From Gnetum montanum (Eukaryota > Streptophyta > Gnetopsida > Gnetales > Gnetaceae), in NCBI GenBank assembly GCA_015680685.1, contig MNCI01002706.1, positions 615,373-679,372 on the forward strand: DNA of 64,000 bases, given 5' to 3'. Each line of letters begins with the position of its first letter. Position 1 is the stretch's first letter. Positions 1 to 11,800 of the stretch are shown here, in pieces. The notes beneath the pieces were generated by a model. That model was given only the letters and a program-made list of their open reading frames with translations, made no database searches and was not told the origin of the DNA. The position numbers and the translations under genes were made by a program.

Positions 1-2255
1 CATTTGGGACTGGATTACGCACCCTCGAATTGTGGGGGGTTTGGGGATATTGAAATTCGAAGACGAATTGATGCTTGGTTAGCAATGTCTATTGCTTTGT
101 TTCACCTGCCAAAATGAAGAGTCGACCTAGTCAATACGGATCATGAATGCCAAGTACGTTTGATGGCAGTCAAGGATGCATGACTCGAGGCCATGGCGTA
201 CACTTTGCGACCATGCACTGCAAATGCAGTTGTAGGGTGGTTGGAATGCGAGCCACACCGCCTATTATTGGCCATGTATCCGTCGGTGCCGCGGTGGAAA
301 CATATATGGTAGGGACGTTTGCCCGAGAAAATTAAAGTCTTTTTATGGCTTCTAGAAAGTAACGCCTTGTTGGTATAGATGAATTTAAGAAGGCACGGTC
401 TTGATATCGACACCACCTGCTTGCTTTGTAGGAATGCACTTGAGACCATCCCATATTTTGCCCTTCAATATGTTTACATGCACACCACGTGGCACGCGAC
501 AGGTTGGCCTCCCCCTCTGATGTTGTCAGGCAATTCCAAAGCCACTTTGCTTTTATGGGTGGTTTGGAAAATCCACAACCATAAAGTTTTCCAACAACGT
601 CGATTGTGCCCCTACCTCCCCACCCCCCCATGCAAGTGGCTTCACGGGCTATGGCTGGGTGGAAAGAAATTGTTGCAGTAATGGGGGTTACGTCGACCTA
701 TGAGCCTGATTGTGCAGCATTCTAGGAGAATACTGAGTTATGGGGAATGGTGGAACGTTGCGGTTGGAACAATGTCTTGTTGCAGCTGGTGGGAGACCTG
801 ACCCTCTCGAACGACGCTTTCTATACCAACTAGTAGGATGACCGCATATTTTTCTGGGGCATTGAAATTCTTCTCATGGAACCTACGATTGCCAGATGTC
901 TAGGGGCCTAGGAGGAGGGCGAAATCATTTTGCCCACTACCTAAGGGCGACAAGATGCTGACATGTTCTTCACTGGGCCGATGCCACGCACGCAAAGTTA
1001 GCAAGTGCCCAAATTTGCCTTGCCACTTGTTTGGGCTTGGATTGCTAAGCTGGTTGACCGGTTTTTTGTACAGTCTAGAAATGGGTTCAAACTCCAAGGC
1101 ATACACTTTGTGTTTCTCAAATGTTTGAAGTTGGGGATTAGGGTAAATTTGCCTTGCTTCTTTCTGGCTATTTTACAACAGCAGAAGAGGGGGTGCCATT
1201 TTGGGCTTATTTTGGCGCTTTGGTGGGGGGTGGCGGGGGTGTGGCCATGGGCGGGGCCGAGACCGGGTCTTGACCCCTCAAGGTTGTCCTTGCCTGGGCC
1301 CTCCTGGTCGGATCCGCCTGGGCTGTCGCGGACTGGGCCTGTGGTGGTTTATTCCTGAAAGTGGGTTGGCCATCGCAAGTTGGGTGCTTCCAAGCCTATG
1401 GTAGTGCCAGACATGAGGTCTTATAGGCAGAGGAGTTGCACTGCGTGGTGGCGGAGGCATCGACCATTGCTTGTGTTGAAGAAAGGTGTGATTGGGAAGC
1501 CAAGTGGCACTAAGCCCTTGTGCAGGCATAGGTTGAACTAGAGACTTGTTTCTAGGAATGGGAGCAGGAGTTGCTTCGGCAACAAACTTTGTTGGTGTAG
1601 GCTACCCAAGCCTGGATAGCTGACGAGCTTCGAGCCCAGATCTGGAAGGAGCTGTTGTAGGAGGAGGCTACTTGTAGAGAGTGTGAGAGGGTGGAGCGAG
1701 CACAACAGGAATGAGAACAGGATGAGGAAAGACAAAGGTAGAGGCAATTGGACTGGGCACACAAGTAGAGTGCATGCCAATGGCTTTAGGAGGGGCGCTA
1801 TCCGTACGTTGTTCTAGGCATAAATTGCGATTGCTCGTTGGGGGGGGGGGTTGCTTCGATGACACATCCGTTGGACGTCCGCGCGTTTTCACCTGGATGG
1901 GGGGATGTTGGTTGAAGAGTGGAATTGGCGGGAGGCTGCCATGCAAGCAATTTAGCAGGCCGCCAGTTTTGTAGATTCCAAATTGCATTGTAACACGTTG
2001 GATATTCTCCACACTCCCGAGTGCCCACAATGCATGTCATAAATTGCTAACACATCCATAGTGTCAGGCTACGGTCCCCGCTGTTCCCTGATTGGCTGAT
2101 TTGGCCTTTTCCTGGATTACGATTGTTGGGGGTTTTTCTCCCTCCACCCCCCCTGATCATGGGATCATCCATGTTGGCCACCTCTGGTGACCCGATTTTG
2201 TACTGTACTTTTCTAGTAATTTCATCCCAAACATTTTCTCAAAAAAAAAAAAAAA
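1..2255 (+). mobile_element. LINE copy L1, 3' part (continues upstream of window)
   Basis: The copy begins inside ORF2: bases 20-90 resemble VGGLGILKFEDELMLG, which matches L3 at about 25500. The RT-associated zinc finger (zf-RVT) follows at about 380-520 (TCLLCRN...MHTTWHA). The unknown conserved module is at about 780-1240, with GFKLQGIHFVFLKCLKLGIR near 1085. A degenerate coiled coil lies at 1480-1760 and the J-like domain at 1795-2040. The 3' end is TTTTCTC followed by A15 at 2241-2255. The copy is dead, with several TAG stops and a frameshift at a G run near 1841. It lies in an SMG1 intron. Confidence 0.85.
1795..2040 (+). pseudogene. L1 J-like domain, frameshifted, HPD changed to HLD
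   Basis: Helix I reads YPYVVLGINCD. The frame shifts in a G run near 1841-1851. Helix II then reads HIRWTSARFHLDGG, and the HPD triad is HLD at 1890-1898. The C-terminal helix reads QAASFVDSKLHCNTLDIL after an in-frame TAG. It aligns residue for residue with the L3 domain at 27175. Confidence 0.65.
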
Positions 2256-2344
2256 GTGCGTGCTTTAGAAGATGAATGGTTACAAAATAATTTTTTTCTG
2301 AATAAGATCTTAATAATAAAAAATAATTCTAGGATGATAGGGAA

Positions 2345-2697
2345 TTTCCTATGATCTTATAGATCAGCACATTTGTAACCTTAATTTAAGCTTTTCAATC
2401 TAGCTAGTTTCAAAGACTTTTGCAGTTGAATCCCATCCTGTAAGTCTGGTCTTCTACACAACCTTTCATAGAAAGTATCATATGCCTCTACTACATCGTA
2501 TGCTCAGCTTTCCAGAACCAAACCTCCCGTATTGCGAAACCAGCAATAATAGGCGTTCTTTTTTAAAATTCCTCTGCTTGATTTGATTACTTCACCTTCA
2601 TCATCTTCACTCATATCCCATTCACATTTGTAATCATTCGGCCACCTTTCCATGAATAACTTATCTGTCTTTTTGTTTACGTTAGATAAGTGCTTTT
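2345..2697 (-). pseudogene. Unrecognised coding remnant, minus strand, one internal stop
   Basis: The minus strand from 2697 to about 2360 reads as about 107 codons with a single TGA: KTDKLFMERWPNDYKCEWDM, then SEDDEGEVIKSSRGILKKNA, YYCWFRNTGG, and after the stop VVEAYDTFYERLCRRPDLQD. It has an acidic stretch and several Trp and Cys residues and does not look like random intron sequence. It lies between the L1 poly(A) and SMG1 exon a. I do not recognise the family. It could be a retrocopied gene piece or a captured transposon fragment. Confidence 0.45.
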
Positions 2698-2740
2698 TTT
2701 CTGGATATAAGAACCTATTATAACCAATTGTATGATATAG

Positions 2741-2854
2741 GTGCTGATCATGAATGGCATCTAGCGCAGAAGAACATGGAGGCGGCTACTGCAAACTTGT
2801 CCAATGCAACAAGTGATCTATGCCTTGCAACAATGAAGTGTGAAGCTAATTCAG
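2741..2854 (+). CDS. SMG1: SMG1 exon a (first in window)
   Basis: The acceptor is TATAG before 2741 and the donor is TTCAG|GTCTTC. It reads ADHEWHLAQKNMEAATANL and continues to KCEANS, ending in phase 1. The next exon completes the codon as Glu. The segment is helical, as expected for the region between kinase and FATC domains. The upstream exon is outside the window or hidden in the LINE-filled intron. Confidence 0.8.
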
Positions 2855-5800
2855 GTCTTCTGCCAATGTTGATTGATATTAATATTCTCAATATCATTTG
2901 GCTATTATCTTCTAAATTTTCAGTATTTGGTATGCCTTTTTGAAAATGATGTTTGAACATGAGCAGAAGAATTGAAGGCCATCTTAATAGGCATGCAAGA
3001 TATAACTGCTAAAGCAAGTTCTCAGTTATCTATGTTTTGTCGAGTGGCAAGGGGTCATTCTGCCCTAACAACAGAAACTGGATCATTGCTTGAAGAGGTA
3101 TCATTGTTATTTATTATTATTATTATTTTGAGTTAGCTGGATTCTAACTTCTTATTAAAGCTGATTCCAGAGTTTGTATGGCTGGTTAGTGTTAGGATAT
3201 TGTTATAATAAATATAATTTTTTAAGCATGAGTTTGCAATGTATCTGGCAAAGTAGAGGTATATAGATGGTCTCATTTCAATTTTAGTTTGACACGATGC
3301 CTTGTTGCAGCAGCTGACTTGGGATGTGTGGTGTGTAGAAGATCCGTTACATGAAAAGGATGGAAAAAATTTTATTTTTAAAATAAAGAACTTGGTTTAA
3401 TATTATTAATTTATTTTATTGCTATTATAAATTTTGAACTATATTAACTCTGTTGACAAAATTAAATAATACTAAATAAATATTTGAATCTAAAAGTTTG
3501 TTGATGCAAATGACAAAAAATAGTGAAATTATTTTATATCACCACATAAGCAAGCAAATTTGGTAGGCCCCATTTTGTTGGGACAAGGCTAGAATGATGA
3601 TGATGTACGCAAACAAATTCTGAATATTCAGGGTACCTATTTTATAAATTTTAAAGTTAGGTAGACAGGTTAAAGCTATCCAAGGTACAGAATGAAGTGG
3701 CATAAAAAGTTCCAAAACATCTAAGAAATTGAGCCAGCATAGGCAGCATAAAGTTCCAATACTACTCTCAACACCAAGAGTTTCCAACAACTATGCAGCA
3801 TCCAATTGAAAGTTCTCAGTAGCAAAATGAAAATGTAAAGATATAGAGAAAAATGTCAGGAATTCGTAATATTGAAGCTGCAGAGGAGACTAATCTTGAA
3901 ACAATTTTTGAAGAGAAGTTTTCCAAATGATTGTTAAAATCTTAGATTTGAAAATAATATCAAGGTGCTCCAACAGTGTTGCATTCCTGTTATAGACATG
4001 ATATTTAATGTTGGTTTTGAACTAGAGCTGGATGAATATTAGTCTGATACTTTTTTAAAGTTAATTTATTATTCAAAAGCTAATGTGGCTAGCCTTCTAC
4101 TGCTGCCTCCACATTAATTTTTTACGTGGGATACTTTACTATATAACTAGACTTTAAATGTAGGACACTATGTCATAATATATAAAGATCATTGATGCAT
4201 TTAATGATGCCATGCTAGCTGCTACAGTTATAAGAGGCCCTGTTCATCAAGTACTAGCTGTTTTTATTATAGCACAAGTTGTTCTTCATGATTCCTATGC
4301 CAGAAACCAACAACTAGAAACATATTTTACTTTCTGTAAATAGTACTCCTGCGATATATATTCTGCTGCATGTAAGGTAGAGGTGTTTTTTTTAAAGGGT
4401 TATTTTAATAGAGTTTGGAGGAAGCCTATGATTTCCATTTCTTCTTCTATGGATTATGATAGTTAAGATTTACTTGTCTTATGCTTCGCTGAACTTGAAA
4501 TATGGCTAATACCCAATGAGTCCTTGTTATGTGTGCTGGAATGATGACGGAGTGGTTCCTAATAAGTTCCACACTTTTCTGCATTTGAGGTACTTACATT
4601 GCATTACCTGAGATCCTAGGGTGGCTAAGTTTCTAGGCCAGATTAACTAGAATGGTTAAGTTAGTTTCATGTAATTTTTTGGTAACTTTGACATCCTAGG
4701 TTCAGTTTTAAAAGATCCCTATCCATGTAATTGAATGGAATGCACATGTTTTCTCTGGACCCTCCCAGAAGAAGCTTCATTCAATGTTTCAAAAAATTGC
4801 AAAAGTATCGTTTTAATGTGTTTGAAAGCAGGGCATTTTATATATTATAACTACATAACTTATTATCAATCTTCGAGGTACATAACTGATCAGTCTGTTC
4901 AAAAACCTCATTCAATTGATCTCTGGTAACTCTACCTGGAAGGAATCTATGAAGGTGGACCAAGCGGTTAAGTGCACGTCCAAGAATATCACTATAATTA
5001 TTTTTCTTTTATTACTGCAAACCAAATCGTTCATAATTACATATTTCTCATGTTATTATAAACCTAAAGATTTACGAAAACCTTAAAATATTTTTGATGT
5101 TGATGCAAACAATTTAACTTTGATTAACTTTTAGTAAATTGAATAATTATTATTCTGAAGCTTCTTAACCATCTGTTAAATAATATTTGTCTTTGGCCTC
5201 TCTTTTGAATTTCATCCCATTTACATTCCAGTATTAAGTTGTGCAAGTGTAAAACACATGAGCTGATAAAATTTTGCTTATAGTAATTATCTTACTTTTT
5301 GTGGGTGAGACTGGTTGGTATAAATATTGTATTTGACTATTTGTACATAGGGCCTTTACTCTTAGCTATTTTTGAGTAAGTTATTGATCAAATCCAAATG
5401 TGTAAACTCTATCTATGTTTTATGTAATTGTGGGTTTCGCAGGTTTTAGCAATCACAGAGGGAGCTGAAGGTGCACATGATGTCTACAGGCTAGCAAAGG
5501 AAGCTGCAGCCCAACACACAGTTTTAATGGTTGAACTTAACAAGGTTAGCTTCTGAGTCAATGCTATTGCAATTGTATGCATTGTGATATCTTTCATGAT
5601 CATGGATGTACAACTGTGTCAACAATTTGTGAAGTGTCCCAGGACCTAAGTTCAAGCCTGGGCACAGCCACTCGAAAGAGGTTAGACTTTCACTTATCCA
5701 CTGACCCTCCCAGGACCCTGCCTTTTTGGGATGAGCATTGAGCCTCTGGGTGATGGTCATTTCTTATTTACAAAAATCCCAGAAATTTAAAACAGAATCT

Positions 5801-8800
5801 GAATTCTGCCAATAGAATTAATATAATGGTCCAGGAAAATTAGAGATTAATGGATAACTACTAAAGAACCATAGGTGGTCCACTTTGAAATAATACAAAC
5901 TTTTACAATTTCATGTTTTAACATTTCCCACACTTTATTCTGGCCAAATATTTGGCGAAGAATATGGCATTTTGATTGTTGCTCAAGCATTTATCCAACA
6001 AGATAACATTGATAACATTGATTTATACCGACTCTCAAATATAAAAGCACTGGGCTTCGATATGCAAAAGTTTCGGAACAGCATACTGTCAGATTAAAGG
6101 GTTAATGGTTAATCCTTTAAAAGTTGTTGTAGACAGTACGGTATGTTCCAGAGCGAAACAACTTCACAAGCAGATTTTTTGGATTAAAATTGAAAGAAAG
6201 GATTACTTAGAGCGTAAAGTTGAGGCAAGCAAAAATGATGATACTGTTTCACAGGGTTTTCTGGATGCAGTATTATGTAAATTTGGATTTTCTGATCATG
6301 GGTGTTTGGTGCTTAATGGGTATTATCCTACTCCTCTCTCATTGTTACTCAATGGGGAAGGCCAAGATAGATTTACAACAGCAACGATTTAAGATAAGGT
6401 GATCCTCTACTATCTTTTCTTTTCAATATGATGTTTGAAGATTTAGGATGTTTGATTAATAAGAAAGCTAATTGAGTAGAGATTAAAGGAATCACATCAA
6501 TGTGTGGGTTGCCTAATGTTACACATGCAATTTGTTGACGATACATTTATTTTTATAGCTTAAGAAAGATATGCTCAAAATCTTAAAAATGTGTCGGCCT
6601 GTTCCAAGAAAATACTTGGGTATACCTTTATGTCTAGAAAGATAAAGATTTATGGACAGGAGTTCTAGAAAGAATGACTCAAAGGTTAGCTATTAAATTG
6701 CACTTGTTACCATGATTGGAGGATTATAATGTATTCAAAGTTGATTTCGTTCATTCCCACTATATTTAATGTCATGTTTATGCACACCGACGCTGAAGGA
6801 GGTAGTTAAGAGATTAGGGAAATTAAAAGTGATTTACTTTGGTAAGGTTTTGAGTCAGGTTAAAGAAACCCATCTGTTGTGTTACCCATGGGAATGTAGT
6901 GGACTTGGGACTTAAAAATAATTAGAATATAGCTTTACCTTGGAATATTATGAATGTGGATGTTAGGTGGGCTAAAGTGGTGAAGTGAAAATACTTGAAC
7001 TAATAAAGAAAAAGCAGTGAAGTTAAAAATGGCATAGCAGAGCACATGGACAGAAAAATGACAACATGTGAGAGAAAACATAGAGATAACACTACCCAAA
7101 AAAAATCTTGAGGATAACAAATGAAATGAAAAACTGAAATTGGAACCAGAGCAATAGTTGACACGAAATGACAAATAAGAAACACAATATTTAAGAGGCA
7201 AGACCTTGAAGAACACATCATTCCAAAGGAAAAAAAAGAAGAAGAAGGAAACAAACCATCAATAACAAAGGAAACCTCCATATGAGAAGTCCAGCTGTTA
7301 TTGCTCAATTGATCCAAATAAGATGTTCCTTAGAATGACCAAGGATATAACCCTTAAATGAGTAGAGCGATGTTACAAACTCTAATCTGGAAACATCTGG
7401 AAGTTATCCTTTTAAAAGGATCTGAACAGTGTAGAACATTCCAAAGAATCACTTGGAAATTAAAAATGGACCCCACAAAACCATCTAGAAAGAATCCATT
7501 AACTAACAATAGCTCATCCCTTACAACAAGGCCATATCTATCAATTAAACAATAAAGCTACAAGATTTGGCTTCACATTCATACCAATATTATTGCTACA
7601 TTGGCAATATAGAAGGGGCTTGATTGAGTGCATGCATAGATGAAAAGTTATTGCATTAAGTCTTAAGATAGTGTGCGTTAGTTATGAAAAATATAAAGAT
7701 GTGAAAAAGTTGTAGAGACTTACAATATGTTATGCATAGGTCCAAGTAGGTAACCAAGCTATTTGTGGGAAGAAAGTGGGCCTCATTCTTAAAGTTCATA
7801 TGATTTTGGAAATGTTATTAATAGTAGAAATTTTAATGATAGATAACTTAATGAAATAAGGTTGGATGATGCTTAATAATGTTAGGAATTGCGGTCTTTA
7901 GAATGAGAGACATGAAGCCTGTCCAACAGAATTTCAATGTATTGAATAATTATTTAAACCATGAGTATAGAGAACTTATAAGATCTATGGTTATGGTATA
8001 TGATGAACAAGTAGAACCTATAATGGTTCCAAAAACTGTGATATATATTAAAGAACTTACCATCAGCATAGTAACAAATATAAAAATACAAATACATGAT
8101 GACAACACCAAGCTGTGTACATAGACATCGATTATTATATAACTAGACGAATATAAAACATAGAATAAAATAGAAGAGAGTAAATACATAGATAAAGATC
8201 TTAGAGAACATAACAATGTTCAATAGGAAAGACCAAGAATGACAACCTGGGATGTGTTCTTGATTGCTCTTGTGTTAGATGGTGGAGGTGGAACCCCCTC
8301 TTAAATCCTAAGTGGTGGCTTCTCCTTCATCATCTCTTGCCAGGATGTTGTGGTGGCTCTTTGAAGGATATCATTGGAGTAGCATGTGGTTCCTTTCCTT
8401 CTGTAGAGTTTTTGGATCAAGCATGGAAAGGGGAGCATCTTTCTACCCTTTTCATTTTCCTTAAATTGCTTCTCTATCTTCAAGACATAAGCTATAGCAG
8501 GTTAATTGAAAATCGCCCGCTAAGTGGTGTGCAAGCCCTTGCTGAGAATGATGTAACTTTGCTTGGTCGTACCATTGGATTGAGGTGGTATGATGCAATT
8601 TTGAAATGGATCTTTTGAATTGGGTAAGCTCACTGTTTTCCTTCCTATTCACCCTATAGCATTGCTACATCCATTCCTATTTGCTCTCTTGATTTGATTG
8701 GGTGGACACCTCTACAATGTTTGTTCCCCCATTTGGGAGTCCCAAGACATCAACAATGGCTTCCATCGAGTAGGAGATGGTGATGTTCTTAATTTTAATT

Positions 8801-11800
8801 GTCACATCTCCTTGTAGTTATTCCAAAAGGGATACATTTCCCCTAAGTACCATTCTCCATTTGTTGAAATGGTAGGCCATAAAGGAGATGCTTGCAATTG
8901 ATCGTGGACCTCTTGGGGTGCAAACTCTAAGAAGGGTTTGCAACTTGGCTCTTGCAATATGGAACTATGGATTTCCTTGGTTCTTATCTTCTCTAGGCAG
9001 GCCTCTGTAAGGGTCACTTTAATAGTTGATCTTTGTCTTGGTGTTTCATCCTACCTAGATTGCCTTGTTTCTATAGTGGGAATCTTGCTAATAATCTCCA
9101 CTTTAGGCTCCTTCCTTATTAGTCTGGTTTCATGGGTGGCCTTTGCTTCTAGCTCTTGCTAGGATCCTTGTCCTTATCCAACTCATGGTTGCTTTTCTTT
9201 CTTTAGGATAGGCCACTTGCCTCTGAGACTCTCTTGGGTGCCATGTGCAATCACAATTAGGATCAATTGTTATTTTTTGAACAATATTTATAAGCATTTG
9301 ACCCTTAATTGTCCTTAAAACTAGTTCAATTTTAGAAACTTCTAATGTTAACACCTCTAAGTGATTGCAGTATAACATCTTGGAGGCCCTAAGGTAGTTA
9401 GTTTATCTCTCTTCTTCTTTTTTTTAAAATTATTTTAATTATTTATTAATGTTAACTACCTTAAGCGTTCGAAATTCAAGGTTTTGGAAAGTTTAGAAAA
9501 TCATAGATCAGGTGCTCCTTTGATGTAGAGCTCAACTTAGGGAGCTCATAGGTCAAATGGGTCAAATCGGAGGGTTGGTGTGTAAGATATTGCATTTGCA
9601 AGGCTTTGGCTTTTGAAAATGACAACAAATCCCTTTGTGCAAAATGACAAAAATGAAAATTTCCAAGGGCTGTTGCATGTATATATAGTTTTTTTTTTTG
9701 TATTGCATCAACATTGCTCCATTGAGTAAGTCCCTTGTGTTGGTGTAACAATGTTTTTTTTTTGGGTAAAGGTCGGGAAAAAATTTTATTAACAACATTG
9801 AAATATGTACATCAATCGAGAAACAAAAGTGGGGAAAAAAGCCCCTAGTTTCTCCCCCATTAGTCCACCCCTAAAAAGGGGGAGACATACCAGTGGCCAA
9901 AGCCAACCAAACAAACATGAGTCCCCTAACCTCCAAGTGTACCTTGGTCTATTTCAAATAGCAAAAGTCCCATGTGAATGGGAGAGACAAAAATAAGGAC
10001 CAAAGCCCATAGTCGAACCAAGACTGAAGAAAAAAAACATATATGATATTTGCCCAAGGTGCTCCAGAAAGCTGGAAACAATTTTACATTTTGTTTTTCA
10101 ATGCCCCTTTCTAGTAGACATTTGGCGCGCTTTGGCGCTCCCCCACCCCCCATGTGAATTTAAATGGTGAGTCAGTGGCAGTGGTTGTTTTGTGGACTCT
10201 TTGGAGAGCCTGCAACAATATGATTTTTCATTCGGTGCAGCTTCCTCCTTCGGCTCAGGTGGTGGTGCAAGGGGTTAGATTGTGGCACAAGGCATCAACC
10301 GCGATGGGTCCGATGCCAACTTTTGAGTTGGCTTGCATTGTTTTTCAGAGCAATGAGGTGTTGTGGATGTCGGTACAACGTGTGGGTTGGGCTGAAGTTT
10401 TGGGGTTGCTCTAGGGGGATCTGAATCTCATGGATGATTCCTTTTTCCACAACTATTGTGTAGACGCTATGCTTTTTAGGGGGTCCACATCTCGTTGATA
10501 GAGGAGGCATTAGTGGTTTTTCTTGGGGTGTCAACCATGGGAGATGTCATCCTTCCCCAGGGTCACGACCTCCAAGACGCCCATGTCTTTTTTGATGGGG
10601 CAATTCCCAAAACCACTAGTGGATAAGTTCCCAAGTCAGCCTTGCCCCAATTTTGGCAAGAAGTAGTGGAGTTAGTTGACCGGTTTTTCATATAGTCTAG
10701 CAATGCCTCGGAGTTGCAAGGGGTCCACTTCTCTTTCTTGAAATGTTTAAAGCTTGGCCATAGGGTTGACCTCCCTAGGTTTTTTTCTCAAGGTACTATG
10801 TGGAAACAACGGGGTTGCCATTCTGGGTTGATCCTTGCCCTTTGGAGGGTAGTGATGCTTGTTGCACCCAGGCCATTGCGGCCTGAGTTGTGGGTGGTGT
10901 ACAACAAGAGGCCTATGATGGAGGGGAGGGCTTGGCCTTGGTGATGAGATTGGCCAGTCTTCTAGGGGTTTGGCCCCTTGGGAGGAAACGAATGCTGTTT
11001 CATCAAGGATGCTCGACGTGGTTATTCGGTAGGCTATTGTGGAGGCCAATGCAAAGATTAGGTGCCTTGAGACCGAGAAGGTAGAGGCCGAGGCTATGGC
11101 AAAGGCCATTTTGGAGATTGCAAAGGCTAAGGAAGCAAGGGCTATTGCGGAGGCTGCAATGTAGGCTTAGCAGGAGGAGCGGCTTGTCTAGGAGGCTAAA
11201 TGGCAAGTGAGGGAGCAGGAGTTCTGTTGTAGCATGGATTTGCCTGAGTGCTAGTTTGTTGAGTGGGAGAAAGAGATGAAATGGGGTTGGGACCTAAAGG
11301 AGTTGGCAAATTGGGTAGCACTTGAGGACTCTCTTTGCGAGGAGATCCACATAGGAATTTTATAGGAGGAGTGGTGTAGTGCTGAGTTGGAGCATGCATA
11401 GCAAGAGTGGCATGAGAGGGAGCAGCGGGAGGTAGAGGAACTTCAGGGACAGATCGACCGTGCCCATGAACAAAATGCCAGGATGTGGTTGGAGGCAGGA
11501 AAATGTCCATATGTTGTTATGGACATTAACTAGTCACATGATGGAACTAGTCCAAGAGACCATGAGATTCTTGGAAGTAGCCTACCTTTAGGCATGGGTC
11601 ATATATTTTTCTAGTGGTACCTCAAGAATGATTTGCATATGTTAACTAGTTAATTAATTATTTTGTTATCCTTACCAAAGGACTACCTTTAGACATGAAT
11701 CATAGGACTTTCTAGTGTCGTAGTAAGGTAATACTTTTTTATAAAAAAGATATTTTCCAAATAATTAAAAGATGATTAATAATATATCCAAGTGGAGTAG

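Noticed and set aside
141-681. Open frames on both strands of about 60-100 codons
   Set aside because: They overlap the LINE ORF2 tail of L1, and only the plus-strand frame with the zinc-finger wording matches other copies.
4950-4980. tRNA-like A box (GGACCAAGCGGTTAAGTGC)
   Set aside because: No matching B box or cloverleaf follows within tRNA length; it is at most a SINE relic or chance.
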